The position numbers were made by a program, and so were the translations under genes. Below are positions 1-8,583 of a DNA stretch of 37,032 bases, piece after piece. Source of the stretch: Pseudomonadota bacterium (GTDB lineage: Bacteria > Bdellovibrionota > Oligoflexia > Oligoflexales > Oligoflexaceae); contig JAKQGS010000079.1 in assembly GCA_029556045.1 (NCBI GenBank), forward strand, positions 1-37,032, in the 5' to 3' direction. Under the pieces are notes generated by a model. It saw nothing but the letters and a program-made list of their open reading frames with translations. It ran no database searches and was not told the DNA's origin. Each line of letters starts with the position of its first letter. The first letter of the stretch is position 1.

Positions 1-57
1 GTCCTCGCCTCCCGCGCGCCTAGCCATCCTATTGATGAGACGACTCCCAAGAATTGA

Positions 58-408
58 TCAGCCTTCGATCTTTTCAATGATCAATTGAATCATCTCATCG
101 CTGTTTTGATAAAAGTCCCGCAAGGAATAGGTTTCCATAAACCATTCTGTGATGGGATCCTTTTCGCCTTTTTTGGCTTTTGATACCAGGGCGGGATAGG
201 TTGAGGACAGCTCAAGCAGTCTCTCCATCACGCCTTTGGAGGATTCATTGCTAGCAGGATATTTGGCGCGCAGATAGGCAAAAATAAGGTGCAACACGAC
301 GGGATCGGTTTCTTCCGCCAATTCAAAGGCATCCGCTCCCTGGAGATTACCGTTTTCAAGTCCTTGCAACAAGCGGCTGGCATTGCGGATTTCGCTGTTA
401 ATATCCAT
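58..408 (-). CDS. Small hypothetical protein, helical, 116 aa
   Basis: I do not recognise this protein. It is 116 residues, acidic, and looks wholly helical, with no signal peptide, membrane segment or cysteine, so it is probably a small soluble cytoplasmic protein. An AGGA ribosome-binding site lies about 8 bases before the ATG, which supports the start. It is the last gene of the leftward envelope cluster, 74 bases after the Omp85-like gene, and may be co-transcribed with it. Nothing in its sequence ties it to envelope function. The 57 bases between its stop and the window edge show nothing I can interpret. Confidence 0.7.
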   Translation of the reverse strand: MDINSEIRNASRLLQGLENGNLQGADAFELAEETDPVVLHLIFAYLRAKYPASNESSKGVMERLLELSSTYPALVSKAKKGEKDPITEWFMETYSLRDFYQNSDEMIQLIIEKIEG

Positions 409-482
409 CGTCTTATTTCCTGCATTACGGGTAATGGATTAGTGTTTCCCATTCATAGTATCATAGAAAACAGCCGTGTTGC

Positions 483-1928
483 TTACAAAGGTTTATAAGG
501 CTGAAAAAATTGATTCATGCCGATGGCGAATCCCCGTACACCGGGGTTGTCCAGGCTCCAGGCGTAATCAATGCGAAAAACCAGCCGATGGACCTGAGGA
601 ATGGCCAGGCGTACCCCGACACCAGCGCTGGTGCGTAAATTGTCCTTGAGGTCATCGAGCCGAAATGCCGCCGCGCCGCTATCAATGAAGGCCAAACCCT
701 GTACCACGAGGTGGGAGAAACGTGCCTGAATTTTTCGCAGTTCCAGGTTGGTATAGGCCGCTTGATTGCCATACAGAACTCCATCCGGAATGCCGCGGAT
801 CGACTCAAATCCCCCCAGAAAATAGAGGTTCTGTAATGAACGGGCATTGGTGCTGCCCAAAAGGCCATGGAGTCCCAAATTCCAATCGGAGCCTATGCTC
901 ACAAAATAAAAAGCTTCGAGCTCTGAACTGGTAAATTGATTGTCCTCATCCCACAATGGTCCCGCGGCAGCCATGAATCTCAGACCATCCATATTCAGTT
1001 CAGAGATGTTGATATCGTCCAGGATCAACTTACCCTGTATCGCCGTCGAATGGGTTCGTTTGGAAGGTAGCTCGATGTCTTGAGGTGGTAATGTGTTGAA
1101 GGAGCTATTGTCAGCGGTAAACAGGGCAGGCTCCTGGGCCCGTATCTTGAGGTCTAGGCCGGCCTGCCAGACTCTGGACTTTTGATGCATATCCGATGCT
1201 TCCAATGGCATGGTGAAGTACGTGCGCAGCATGCTGGAACGGCTGTCAAACCGCCCAATCGTCTTGTCCTGCGTGTCAAAGACATCACGAATGCGATTGT
1301 CTTTCCAAAGTTCAAGGCCGATTTCATGTTTACCCTGCAGCCAGCGTGGGGCTTTCGCCCAGACGACGCCACCCCATGGGGCGTTACCATATTTGCGCCC
1401 TTCAGCCCCCACCGTCCACAATTTGCCAAAGGTATGAACATCATAAACTCCCACCACAGCCAGCGGGGTACCGCCACCGAAGGCCCCACGTACGACGGGA
1501 ATCGTGGTCCATTTCTCCAATAGGCTGATATCGAGGCGATATTGACCCGGATGCCCCATCAACTGCTGTAGACGCACCCGCACAAAGGAAAAGGCTTCCG
1601 TATTGTGGATTTTGGCTTCGAGACGGGCCAATTCTGATCGTGTGATAGAGGCTGGAAATTTCAGGTTCAGATATTCCTGCAGCCATTGGAGGTTGGTGCG
1701 TCTGGCGCCATCCACCCGCCAGGTGACCACTTGGTAAGGACGATCCTGGGTCAGGAGGTGGCTCTCCGGTGTCGTGGCATCCAACGGCAGCGGATCGATG
1801 GCCGTAGCATCCGGCGTTGGTTCAGCGGCAAAAGTGACAGTGGAGGAGGTGAAACAACCCAGGAGAATAAGACAAACCAGTCCGACAAATGTCAGGTCAA
1901 TGAGGCTGTCTTTATGGACGACCGTCAC
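483..1928 (-). CDS. Omp85/BamA-superfamily-like outer membrane protein (POTRA plus beta-barrel)
   Basis: The protein has 481 residues. After a hydrophobic N-terminus there is a POTRA-like segment (about residues 60-130, beginning YQVVTWRVDGARRTN) and then alternating hydrophobic/aromatic strands to the C-terminus, with the late motif GGFESIRGIPDG typical of the surface-antigen barrel of the Omp85 superfamily. I chose the GTG at 1926-1928, which overlaps the hldD stop (GTGA); an in-frame ATG at 2093 would place 55 extra residues inside hldD and before the signal sequence. The single POTRA and short length argue against BamA itself, which has five POTRAs, so the substrate is unknown. The signal sequence contains LLGC followed later by TFAA-E, so either lipoprotein or ordinary signal peptidase processing is possible. 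It is translationally coupled to hldD. Confidence 0.75.
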   Translation of the reverse strand: MTVVHKDSLIDLTFVGLVCLILLGCFTSSTVTFAAEPTPDATAIDPLPLDATTPESHLLTQDRPYQVVTWRVDGARRTNLQWLQEYLNLKFPASITRSELARLEAKIHNTEAFSFVRVRLQQLMGHPGQYRLDISLLEKWTTIPVVRGAFGGGTPLAVVGVYDVHTFGKLWTVGAEGRKYGNAPWGGVVWAKAPRWLQGKHEIGLELWKDNRIRDVFDTQDKTIGRFDSRSSMLRTYFTMPLEASDMHQKSRVWQAGLDLKIRAQEPALFTADNSSFNTLPPQDIELPSKRTHSTAIQGKLILDDINISELNMDGLRFMAAAGPLWDEDNQFTSSELEAFYFVSIGSDWNLGLHGLLGSTNARSLQNLYFLGGFESIRGIPDGVLYGNQAAYTNLELRKIQARFSHLVVQGLAFIDSGAAAFRLDDLKDNLRTSAGVGVRLAIPQVHRLVFRIDYAWSLDNPGVRGFAIGMNQFFQPYKPL

Positions 1929-2899
1929 AAATAGGGATCTTCCTGATTGAGATAATTCTGCACATAGTCCCGCACACCTGCTTCCAGCGTCACAAATGGC
2001 TTGGTATAGCCGATATCGCGGCGCAAACGGGTGAGATCTGCTTGTGTGTAATACTGGTACTGGTTGCGGATGGAATCTGGCATCTCGATCCACTCAAATT
2101 TAGCGGTTTTATCAAGTGCCGTAAATACGGCGCGGCCGAGATCCGCAAAAGAACGGGCTTCACCGGTGCCAAGATTATAAAGTCCTGACACGGCGTTTTG
2201 GCGGTTGCTGTACATATGGAACATCACTTCCACCACGTCCTTGATATAGACAAAATCTCGCTTTTGGTCACCGTGGACAATGTCGGGGCGGTAGGACTTA
2301 AATAATCGCAGTGAGCTGCTATCTCGTACCTGGGGCAAGGCATGGAACACCACACTGGCCTGTCCCTCTTTATGATACTCCTGCGGACCGTATACATTGA
2401 AAAATTTGATCCCGGCCCAAAATGGCGGGGCCTGCTTCTGCCGTGATACCCAGAGGTCAAACAATTGTTTGCTGTAACCGTAGGGGTTGATAGGACGCAA
2501 ATCATGGATGGCATCAAGCCCGTCGGTAAAGTCGCTTTCCTTCGCCCCGTAAGTAGCGGCAGAGGAGGCATAAATCAGGGGGATTCGATGGGCTGTGCAG
2601 TAATGAAAAATATCCATGGAATAGTGGACATTATTGGCTAGCAGAAAATCCATGTCTTTTTCAGTGGTGGAGGAGCAGGCCCCCATATGAAAAACAGCGT
2701 CGACCTTGGGGCCACCCGCCAGAAACGCATTGAGGTCAGCAATGCCGATTACATCGGAAAAGCGGCGTTTCACCAGATTTTTCCATTTCACCCCAGAGCC
2801 CACCTGATCGACGATCAGAATGTCGTCAATACCTGCCTCATTCAGGCGCCAGATCATGGCGCTTCCGATGAAACCCGCTCCGCCGGTTAATATAATCAT
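1925..2899 (-). CDS. hldD: ADP-L-glycero-D-manno-heptose 6-epimerase
   Basis: This extended short-chain dehydrogenase-type epimerase converts ADP-D-glycero-D-manno-heptose to ADP-L-glycero-D-manno-heptose, the heptose donor for LPS inner core. The 324-residue length matches the family. Visible are the NAD(P)-binding GGAGFIG at 6-12, ACSSTTE at 74-80, YASSAATYG from 110, the YGYSK motif with Tyr140 and Lys144, and NVYGPQEYHKEG with Lys177, corresponding to the second catalytic base of the E. coli enzyme (Tyr140/Lys178). The ATG lies 9 bases after the cytochrome c stop and its stop overlaps the next GTG, so it is in the middle of an operon. It shows that the organism makes heptose-containing LPS. 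The identification is secure. Confidence 0.95.
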   Translation of the reverse strand: MIILTGGAGFIGSAMIWRLNEAGIDDILIVDQVGSGVKWKNLVKRRFSDVIGIADLNAFLAGGPKVDAVFHMGACSSTTEKDMDFLLANNVHYSMDIFHYCTAHRIPLIYASSAATYGAKESDFTDGLDAIHDLRPINPYGYSKQLFDLWVSRQKQAPPFWAGIKFFNVYGPQEYHKEGQASVVFHALPQVRDSSSLRLFKSYRPDIVHGDQKRDFVYIKDVVEVMFHMYSNRQNAVSGLYNLGTGEARSFADLGRAVFTALDKTAKFEWIEMPDSIRNQYQYYTQADLTRLRRDIGYTKPFVTLEAGVRDYVQNYLNQEDPYL

Positions 2900-2908
2900 A
2901 GGTGTGCT

Positions 2909-3388
2909 TTATTTCTTAAAGGCTCGAATCTTTTTCACCAGGCCTTCCAGCTCAGCATCTGACACCATCGCGCCCCATGGGGCCATGGTGGCACTCAGGC
3001 CAACTGAGGCTCCGCCTTCTTTGATAACTTTGGCAATACGGGCGTCATCCACTGAACCCTGCCATGCGGCGTCGGTAAAATCCCGCGGTTTGGGACTCAT
3101 CGATGCGGCGGTGGGTGAGTTCGCATCCCCATTGGCACCATGGCAGCTGGCACAAAGGGTCTGGAATTTTTTATCAATAGGATCACCGCCCTCACCGGCA
3201 GCCACCGGTGTTTCAGGGATTTTTCCCTCTGCGGTTAATTTGGGATGAGAGGCATTGGCTAGTTTTTGCTCAGCTTCAAAACGAGCCTGATCAGGACGGG
3301 GGTCATGCTGCTCGGTGCAGCTGCTGCAGCCAGTTATATAAGCCATTGAAAAAAAAGAAATAATTAACGAAAGAGCCGATGTGCGCAT
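2909..3388 (-). CDS. Monohaem cytochrome c lipoprotein
   Basis: The predicted precursor has 159 residues with a lipoprotein signal ending in ITGC (Cys21), so the mature protein should be anchored to a membrane facing the periplasm. One haem-binding CASCH motif lies at 79-83, and Met135 in MAPWG is the probable distal ligand; the spacing fits a class I cytochrome c. A charged linker separates the lipid anchor from the haem domain. I start at the ATG at 3388 because GAGGGAGA lies just upstream; an ATG eight codons earlier gives a poor signal peptide. Its redox partner is unknown and no oxidase or reductase is adjacent. It is first in a leftward group with hldD, behind its own candidate promoter. 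Confidence 0.88.
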   Translation of the reverse strand: MRTSALSLIISFFSMAYITGCSSCTEQHDPRPDQARFEAEQKLANASHPKLTAEGKIPETPVAAGEGGDPIDKKFQTLCASCHGANGDANSPTAASMSPKPRDFTDAAWQGSVDDARIAKVIKEGGASVGLSATMAPWGAMVSDAELEGLVKKIRAFKK

Positions 3389-3429
3389 GAAGTCTCCCTC
3401 AACCTGACGCATTTTGAATATGGGCGGAA

Positions 3430-3457
3430 TTTATAACATACCTGCGGAGGCTTTCAA
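3430..3457 (-). promoter_or_regulatory. Candidate sigma70-type promoter for cytochrome c-hldD-Omp85 group
   Basis: On the minus strand TTGAAA (3457-3452) and TATAAA (3435-3430) are separated by 16 bases. This predicts a transcript starting near 3423, about 35 bases before the chosen cytochrome start. It lies in the 110-base gap after the second barrel gene. Seen by eye only. Confidence 0.45.
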
Positions 3458-3498
3458 ATCGATTTTGTTAGGATAAATGGATGCCTAACCTCCGTCAA

Positions 3499-4797
3499 TT
3501 ATTCAGCTTGAAAGGTGAGACGTGCCTGTATCAATTCGCGCGTTTTGCTGATCCGATCAGAGCCCTCGCGGTAGTTAAAATTCTTATAAAGCTGATCATA
3601 AGCAGCACTGGCATATTCCATCGAAAATCGAAGTCCATCGCTCAGCAAAAGTCCCCCCCCAAATGTGTAGGATGTCTGCTGGATTTTGCCGGACTGGGAG
3701 GCAATCTGCTGACAGGTCGGATCTGCAGGATCGGCACATTCGCTAAAAAACTGCAGAGAACTAAGTTCGCTGGTGCGGGATTCATAATCAAAGGCAACAA
3801 AATATTTAGCCAGCACCAAAAACGAAAAATTGGCCGCCACAATCGCATGGGTGAGGGTTTCGGCGCGATCGTCCGGACTTTCAACATAAAGATCATTTAA
3901 TTCGAGGCGACGTGACGTGGAGGCATAAAAGTCCGGTGTCAGGGTATGCTGGTTTTTGCTGAGATCATTTTTCGTGGTCTTTTGCATGCCAAGCGCTGCC
4001 TTTAGGCCGCGGGCCTGCGGGTGGTTTCCATCGAGAATCAATGCGACAACCATACGCTGCGTGGAAAATCCAAGTTTGGGATCATCTGAAGCAACGGAGC
4101 CCACCAGCCATTCAAAAGACTCAGAGCCGTAGTTGTTACCGTCATAAGACAGACCGAGCTTCATTTTAAAGCCAGGCGTGATTCCTGCCAATATGCTGAT
4201 ACCACCATATTGTTGCGGGTCCATGTTGTGGAGGCGCTCCCCTTCGCCATTGCCAAGAGCCAGCGTGACTGTGATGCCATCGAGGGGAGGCAGGTGATAT
4301 TCAGCCACTAATGCCAGCTGATCCCATGGCGCTCCCTGCATCGATGAAGCCATGGCCAGACCGCTGGTGGAAGGAAGGCTTGCGGTACCGGGAAACTGCT
4401 CTAGGCGGAGGTTGAGGCTGGGTCGAAAGCGCCAGCTTAGACGGAAAAAATCGAGAGCATACTTAAATGTGCCATCACGACCTGGTGTTTCCTGATCCGT
4501 CAGGCGTGGGAGATGGGCGCGATTTTTGACGGGCGTGCCAAATGGGTCGAGGATCACCAAAGCGGATACTTGCGGTGACAGGGATTGCCTTAGGGCAAGA
4601 TTGATGGAGGAGATATCAACACAGCCCTGCGTTGCCCCTTTGTTGCGGTTAAAATTGTGTGTGCAGTCAAACGTTGCCCCTAGGTTCACCGCCGATGAAG
4701 GATGTGTGGGAGTTGCTTCAGCCGCATATGACCGGTTGGTGCTGATCAATAGGGGTAGAATCAAAAGCCAGCTTGCTAGCCGTACAGAACGAGTCAT
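3499..4797 (-). CDS. Outer membrane beta-barrel protein, function unknown (copy B)
   Basis: The protein has 432 residues with a clear signal peptide (basic N-terminus, hydrophobic stretch, cleavage after SYA-A near residue 26). The rest is rich in short alternating hydrophobic/polar strands with turns containing G, N and D, as in a porin-like barrel, and it ends in a strand-like LIQARLTFQAE. I cannot assign a family or substrate. Two cysteines near the mature N-terminus and a later pair in a short loop (CADPADPTC) could form disulfides in the periplasm or at the surface. It starts 12 bases after the stop of the other barrel gene, so the two are probably co-transcribed and may work together or carry related cargo. 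Confidence 0.75.
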   Translation of the reverse strand: MTRSVRLASWLLILPLLISTNRSYAAEATPTHPSSAVNLGATFDCTHNFNRNKGATQGCVDISSINLALRQSLSPQVSALVILDPFGTPVKNRAHLPRLTDQETPGRDGTFKYALDFFRLSWRFRPSLNLRLEQFPGTASLPSTSGLAMASSMQGAPWDQLALVAEYHLPPLDGITVTLALGNGEGERLHNMDPQQYGGISILAGITPGFKMKLGLSYDGNNYGSESFEWLVGSVASDDPKLGFSTQRMVVALILDGNHPQARGLKAALGMQKTTKNDLSKNQHTLTPDFYASTSRRLELNDLYVESPDDRAETLTHAIVAANFSFLVLAKYFVAFDYESRTSELSSLQFFSECADPADPTCQQIASQSGKIQQTSYTFGGGLLLSDGLRFSMEYASAAYDQLYKNFNYREGSDRISKTRELIQARLTFQAE

Positions 4798-4809
4798 GCC
4801 TGATCTCCA

Positions 4810-6120
4810 TTAGCTATGGGAGTCTATTTGGTATTTGAGCTCCAGCGATAAGCGACCCAAATGGGAGTGTGCATTACCATTGGAGCGGGTAAAGGCACCG
4901 ATCTTTTCGCCATTGCGGTTTTTGACACGCCACTCATCGGAAAAGAACAAACCAATTTCCAGAGGATCTGCGGCGCGATGCAATAGTCCAATGTCAAACT
5001 GCCAGCCTGTATGGACTTCAACGGCAGAAGTATCATCCCGCAAATGGCGATCGCTGATGCCATAATGAAAGCCCATGGCGGCTTTATTGTGGGGATCGAG
5101 ATGCTGTGTCAGGCGCAGGGAGTGACTTTGTTGCTCAAGCTGGACGTGGGGTAATGAGGTTTTAGCCCAGTTTTCGCGGGAAAAGCGGGTGTCAAATCCA
5201 ACCTGACCATGTATAAACGCCAACCGGATTGGTGATTGGATGACGACGTTTCCAAATAATTCATTCTTGCGACCGGCGGTCAGTTTACTACCCAATAGCC
5301 CGACTGTGAGGGTGTAGGCCACCCCGGCCGGTGTGGCTACGCTCGCTTGCAGGGCTCCCCCTGCGTAGGGATCCTCAGCAACAAATCCTTCGTCAAAAGA
5401 TCGGTCATTGCGCTGTATCCGATTGGCGCGATCGTCACGGCCCTGGAGAATCCAAAAGCTGTATGCCTTGTTTACCTGATCGATGAGTGGAGCTGAAGTC
5501 CCGGTGACTGGAGCGATGCGCTGCTGACGCATGGTCAGGCGGACTGCAGAAAACGACTGTGGTAACAGTGTTTCAAGTCCAAATTCCAGCGGTGAATAAC
5601 CCTCCATCCCTGGTTTATTGAGGTTGGCGTAAGTTCCGACAGCGAATTCAAAAGCGTCCTCTCGATGCAGAGCCAATTCATATTGATCGACGAACTCCAA
5701 GGGGCGCTTTGCCCGGTAGGTGTCCCCACTGCGGGTATCGACCTCCCGATTAGTGCCACTGGCAACATCGGCATGGTTGCTCAATACATCGGGCCGTAAG
5801 GTAAACGATAATTGCGATGCACTTGGCGTGGTCCAGCGACCATCCAAAGAGAAATAACGAAGACCCAGGGTGCGGTAACTATCGCCGAGGCTTTGCGTGC
5901 TGCCCTGCTGGTTACGCAGGGTCCAGGCATCGTTCAATCCGGTGCGGGTATCGGGTTTTCGGAGGCGGTCATTATAGAGCAGACTCACGGTAACATCATA
6001 ATCAAAGGAGGTTGATTTTGGGGTGGCTAACGGCGGCACATCGACCTGCGCGGCGATGGTTGGCGAAAACAAACCACTCATCAAGAAGAATATCAACGTC
6101 AAATGATGCGCTGCGACCAT
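4810..6120 (-). CDS. Outer membrane beta-barrel protein, function unknown (copy A)
   Basis: The precursor has 436 residues with a signal peptide cleaving near TIAA-Q (residue 24). The mature part shows repeated amphipathic strands with aromatic girdle residues and charged turns and no long hydrophobic helices, which fits an outer membrane barrel. I see no clear similarity to the downstream barrel protein beyond fold type. GAGG lies seven bases before the ATG, supporting the start. It is the first gene of the leftward envelope cluster, divergent from the flagellar operon across a 280-base gap. The function is unknown; an exporter or porin for small molecules is one possibility, but there is no direct evidence. 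Confidence 0.75.
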   Translation of the reverse strand: MVAAHHLTLIFFLMSGLFSPTIAAQVDVPPLATPKSTSFDYDVTVSLLYNDRLRKPDTRTGLNDAWTLRNQQGSTQSLGDSYRTLGLRYFSLDGRWTTPSASQLSFTLRPDVLSNHADVASGTNREVDTRSGDTYRAKRPLEFVDQYELALHREDAFEFAVGTYANLNKPGMEGYSPLEFGLETLLPQSFSAVRLTMRQQRIAPVTGTSAPLIDQVNKAYSFWILQGRDDRANRIQRNDRSFDEGFVAEDPYAGGALQASVATPAGVAYTLTVGLLGSKLTAGRKNELFGNVVIQSPIRLAFIHGQVGFDTRFSRENWAKTSLPHVQLEQQSHSLRLTQHLDPHNKAAMGFHYGISDRHLRDDTSAVEVHTGWQFDIGLLHRAADPLEIGLFFSDEWRVKNRNGEKIGAFTRSNGNAHSHLGRLSLELKYQIDSHS

Positions 6121-6179
6121 AGAAAAACCTCTTTTCCGCCAAAAAAATGGCGATCAATCATTGACGCAAATGCCATAGC

Positions 6180-6198
6180 TTTGACAGCGACCGTCAAA
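6180..6198. promoter_or_regulatory. Candidate operator: TTTGAC-N7-GTCAAA inverted repeat
   Basis: A perfect 6-bp inverted repeat with a 7-base centre lies in the divergent gap, flanked by another TTGAC at 6171 and another GTCAA at 6206, making a nested symmetrical cluster. It could bind a dimeric regulator of either operon. No regulator gene in the window points to it. Confidence 0.3.
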
Positions 6199-6360
6199 AT
6201 CTCATGTCAACCTTTAATTAAATATCAAGTCTATGGAAAGACGACAGTGAAATCAAAGTCTTTTAACTTTGTCGCGTGGAAGAGACCGTAATTCCGGGCC
6301 TTAATTGCCGTCTTTGGCGTTCTCCCCGTCACGATTTGGCATCTTCAGGACGTCAACCTT

Positions 6361-6376
6361 TGGCACATCTCTTGAA
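6361..6376 (+). promoter_or_regulatory. Imperfect sigma54-like promoter before fliL
   Basis: TGGCAC at 6361-6366 and TTGAA at 6372-6376 have the spacing of a -24/-12 promoter (GG and the second dinucleotide are 10 bases apart), but the -12 dinucleotide is GA rather than the near-invariant GC. The start of transcription would fall near 6387, just before the fliL ribosome-binding site. Sigma54 control of middle flagellar genes is common, yet the mismatch at the key position keeps this tentative. Confidence 0.3.
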
Positions 6377-6400
6377 AGGGGCGCACTAGAGGTCAAAATT

Positions 6401-7129
6401 ATGGCAGACGATAAAAGTAAAGAAAAAGATAAAAAAAGCAAAGATGCGGCGACAAATGAAGGTGCTGACGAAGATCTGGCGAAAGCCAAGAAAAAGCGTC
6501 TAATCATCATTGGGGCGGCTACAGGAGTTGCAGTCGTTGGGCTGGGAGCCGGTGCAGCCATGTTTCTTGGTAAGGACAAGAAGCAGGGCAGCGGCGACAC
6601 TGTACACACGGAAGCCGGAACCGCGGAGGCCCCCAAAGGCGATGACCATGCCTCTGATGAGCCGAAGGACGAGCATGCCACTGAAGAAAAGAAGGATGAG
6701 CATGCCTCCGAAGAAAAGAAGGACGAACACACCGATGCGAAAAAGGATGAGCACGGTGGTGAAAAAAAGGATGACCATGGAGGAGGAACCGTGGTCAAAG
6801 CAGAAGAAACCTCCCAGTTGGCCGATTTTGGTCAAACTTTTTCGCTCAGCACCTTTCACCTGAACCTGGGTAATCCGCTTGAGAATCGTTATGTGCGTCT
6901 TGAAGTCTCCGTGGAATATCGTGGAGGGGAAACACAAAAGTCTGAATTGACACAGCGGACGCCCCAGCTGCGTGATGCTGTCGTCAGTATCGTCAGCCGC
7001 AAAACTCGCGAGTTTCTCCTCTCACCAGATGGCAAAGACCAATTGCGTAAAGAGATCCTGACCCGGATCAACCGCTATATGACTAAGCCGGTCGAGGCCG
7101 TCTATATCACCGATATCCTGATCGAATAA
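6401..7129 (+). CDS. fliL: Flagellar basal body-associated protein FliL
   Basis: FliL sits around the stator and rotor at the inner membrane and supports motor torque. The protein has 242 residues: a Lys/Asp-rich cytoplasmic start (1-32), one membrane helix (about 33-56), a repetitive His/Lys/Asp/Glu linker (81-128, units like DEHASEEKK), and a C-terminal FliL domain (about 140-242) with FHLNLGNPLENRYVRLEVSVE and a terminal VYITDILIE typical of the family. The ATG at 6401 has AGAGGT seven bases upstream; a longer frame from 6305 lacks a ribosome-binding site and would run through the promoter region. It is the first gene of the flagellar operon, 12 bases before fliM. The linker is much longer than in typical FliL proteins. 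Confidence 0.9.
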   Translation: MADDKSKEKDKKSKDAATNEGADEDLAKAKKKRLIIIGAATGVAVVGLGAGAAMFLGKDKKQGSGDTVHTEAGTAEAPKGDDHASDEPKDEHATEEKKDEHASEEKKDEHTDAKKDEHGGEKKDDHGGGTVVKAEETSQLADFGQTFSLSTFHLNLGNPLENRYVRLEVSVEYRGGETQKSELTQRTPQLRDAVVSIVSRKTREFLLSPDGKDQLRKEILTRINRYMTKPVEAVYITDILIE

Positions 7130-7141
7130 GAGGGGGACGCA

Positions 7142-8125
7142 TTGAGTCAGGTCCTATCACAGAGCGAAGTTGATGCGCTGCTTTCTGCCGTCTCCGATAA
7201 TCGGATTGACGGTGTCGAAGGCGGAGAAGAAGACAGTCTAAAAAGCGGCGTCGTTCAGTATGATCTTGCCAACCAGGATCGTATCATCCGCGGCAGGATG
7301 CCAACGCTTGACATCATTCACGACCGTTTTATCCGGCTTTTTCGGGTGACGCTGTCGAACTCGCTGCGAAAAATGGCCAACCTGAGCGTCAACTCCACCG
7401 GACCTTTGAAATTTTCTGAATTTATGAACTCCCTGCCTTTGCCATCCTGCCTCAATATCCTGCGGCTGGATCCCCTACGTGGGGCAGCGGTGATGGTCAT
7501 TGAGTCAAAACTGCTCTATGCATTGGTGGATAGTTTTTTCGGTGGAAATGACGTTCCCTATACCAAGATTGAAGGAAAGGATTTTACGCAAATTGAGATC
7601 AAAATTGCCCGTCGGGTGGTGCTTTCAGCTATCGATGATCTTGAAAAAGCGTGGGAGCCGGTCTACCCCCTGAAAATTGGTTACAGCCGTACCGAAATTA
7701 ATCCCCAGTTTGTGGCGGTTGTTCCCCCCAGCGATGTAGTTATTGCCACGACATTTGACGTCGAACTGGAAAAAGTTTCCGGTACCATCAAGATCGTGAT
7801 CCCATATGCGACGCTGGAGCCGATTAAGTCAAAGCTCTCGGTTGGTTTTCAAAGTGAGCAATTGGAAGTCGACTTTATCTGGATCAACCGCATTAAAGAA
7901 CAGATCATGAAAACATCGGCCAATATCCTCGTGAAATTAGGAGATGCCAATATTCAGGTGCGCGATCTGATGCACCTGGAGCCGGGTGACATTATTCAAC
8001 TCAATACGGATGCCACACTGCCGCTGGAAGTTCTGTGCGAAGGGATCCCAAAATTTAAAGGCGTACCCGGGATTTTAAGGGGTAATCGCGCCATACGTAT
8101 TACGGAAACACTCTTTGACGTTTAA
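7142..8125 (+). CDS. fliM: Flagellar motor switch protein FliM
   Basis: FliM forms the middle of the C-ring and binds phosphorylated CheY to change rotation. The 327-residue length fits the family. The N-terminus [13 protein letters not shown] is the conserved CheY-binding peptide; the middle domain contains the [13 protein letters not shown] segment (here [23 protein letters not shown]), and the C-terminus is a SpoA domain (about 250-320) with [20 protein letters not shown]. It begins with TTG, supported by GAGGGGGA upstream. It is followed by fliN after 17 bases. The CheY encoded at the end of the same operon is a natural partner. Confidence 0.96.
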   Translation: MSQVLSQSEVDALLSAVSDNRIDGVEGGEEDSLKSGVVQYDLANQDRIIRGRMPTLDIIHDRFIRLFRVTLSNSLRKMANLSVNSTGPLKFSEFMNSLPLPSCLNILRLDPLRGAAVMVIESKLLYALVDSFFGGNDVPYTKIEGKDFTQIEIKIARRVVLSAIDDLEKAWEPVYPLKIGYSRTEINPQFVAVVPPSDVVIATTFDVELEKVSGTIKIVIPYATLEPIKSKLSVGFQSEQLEVDFIWINRIKEQIMKTSANILVKLGDANIQVRDLMHLEPGDIIQLNTDATLPLEVLCEGIPKFKGVPGILRGNRAIRITETLFDV

Positions 8126-8142
8126 GTTCAAAAGGAGGAACC

Positions 8143-8571
8143 ATGGCTGCCGATGAAATGAGCGCCGAAGATTTTGGCCTGGGCAGTGATTTTGACGAAG
8201 CGTTGGCTGATGCTGCAAAAGACGGTGGTGAAGCCGGTGGTGAGGGCGGTGAAAAGCCCATAGTCATGACAGCCGAAGATTCCCGTCTCGCCAAAATGGA
8301 CTTTAGTAAACTAAAAATGATTTTGGATGTACCCCTCAAGGTGTCTGTTGAGTTGGGTCGGACCAAAATGCTCGTCAACGATTTGCTCCAGCTGGGTCAA
8401 GGCTCGGTCATTGAGCTTGATAAAATCGCCGGCGAGCCCATGGAGATACTTATTAACGACAAATTGGTAGCCATGGGGGAAGTGGTGGTGGTGAATGAAA
8501 AGTTCGGGGTACGCTTGACTGACGTGGTTTCGCAGTTCGGTCTGGGTGATCTTCAGGCAAATGAGGCATGA
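8143..8571 (+). CDS. fliN: Flagellar motor switch protein FliN
   Basis: FliN forms the base of the C-ring and helps dock export substrates. The 142-residue protein has an acidic, Gly/Ala-rich N-terminal segment (about 1-45) and a SpoA domain (about 55-135) with [17 protein letters not shown] and [12 protein letters not shown], the family signature. A strong AGGAGG precedes the ATG. Its stop overlaps an in-frame ATG of the next frame (ATGA), but the better fliO start lies 27 bases further on. The assignment is secure. Confidence 0.96.
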   Translation: MAADEMSAEDFGLGSDFDEALADAAKDGGEAGGEGGEKPIVMTAEDSRLAKMDFSKLKMILDVPLKVSVELGRTKMLVNDLLQLGQGSVIELDKIAGEPMEILINDKLVAMGEVVVVNEKFGVRLTDVVSQFGLGDLQANEA

Positions 8572-8583
8572 GCGCGATGATGT

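Larger units (their letters stand above)
6121..6400. promoter_or_regulatory. Divergent intergenic region between envelope cluster and flagellar operon
   Basis: These 280 bases hold no gene. They carry four TTGAC/GTCAA words (6171, 6181, 6193, 6206), two of which form an inverted repeat, AT-rich stretches around 6213-6232, and a sigma54-like site just before fliL. Promoters in both directions are expected here, but I cannot define a convincing sigma70 pair for the leftward gene. Confidence 0.5.

Noticed and set aside
1..10. GTCCTCGCCT at the window edge equals a word in the dispersed repeat
   Set aside because: Only ten bases match and the following sequence is unrelated; the rest of any copy would be outside the window.
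2820..3248. 142-residue open frame antisense to hldD and the cytochrome gene
   Set aside because: Spans two real genes on the opposite strand and lacks a ribosome-binding site.
3477..3500. GTTAGG/CCTAAC inverted repeat after the second barrel gene as a terminator
   Set aside because: The stem is only six pairs with a 12-base loop and no T-run on the relevant strand.
6301..6798. Ser/Phe-rich 165-residue open frame antisense to fliL
   Set aside because: It is the mirror of the Lys/Glu/His repeat in fliL, low in complexity, and has no ribosome-binding site.
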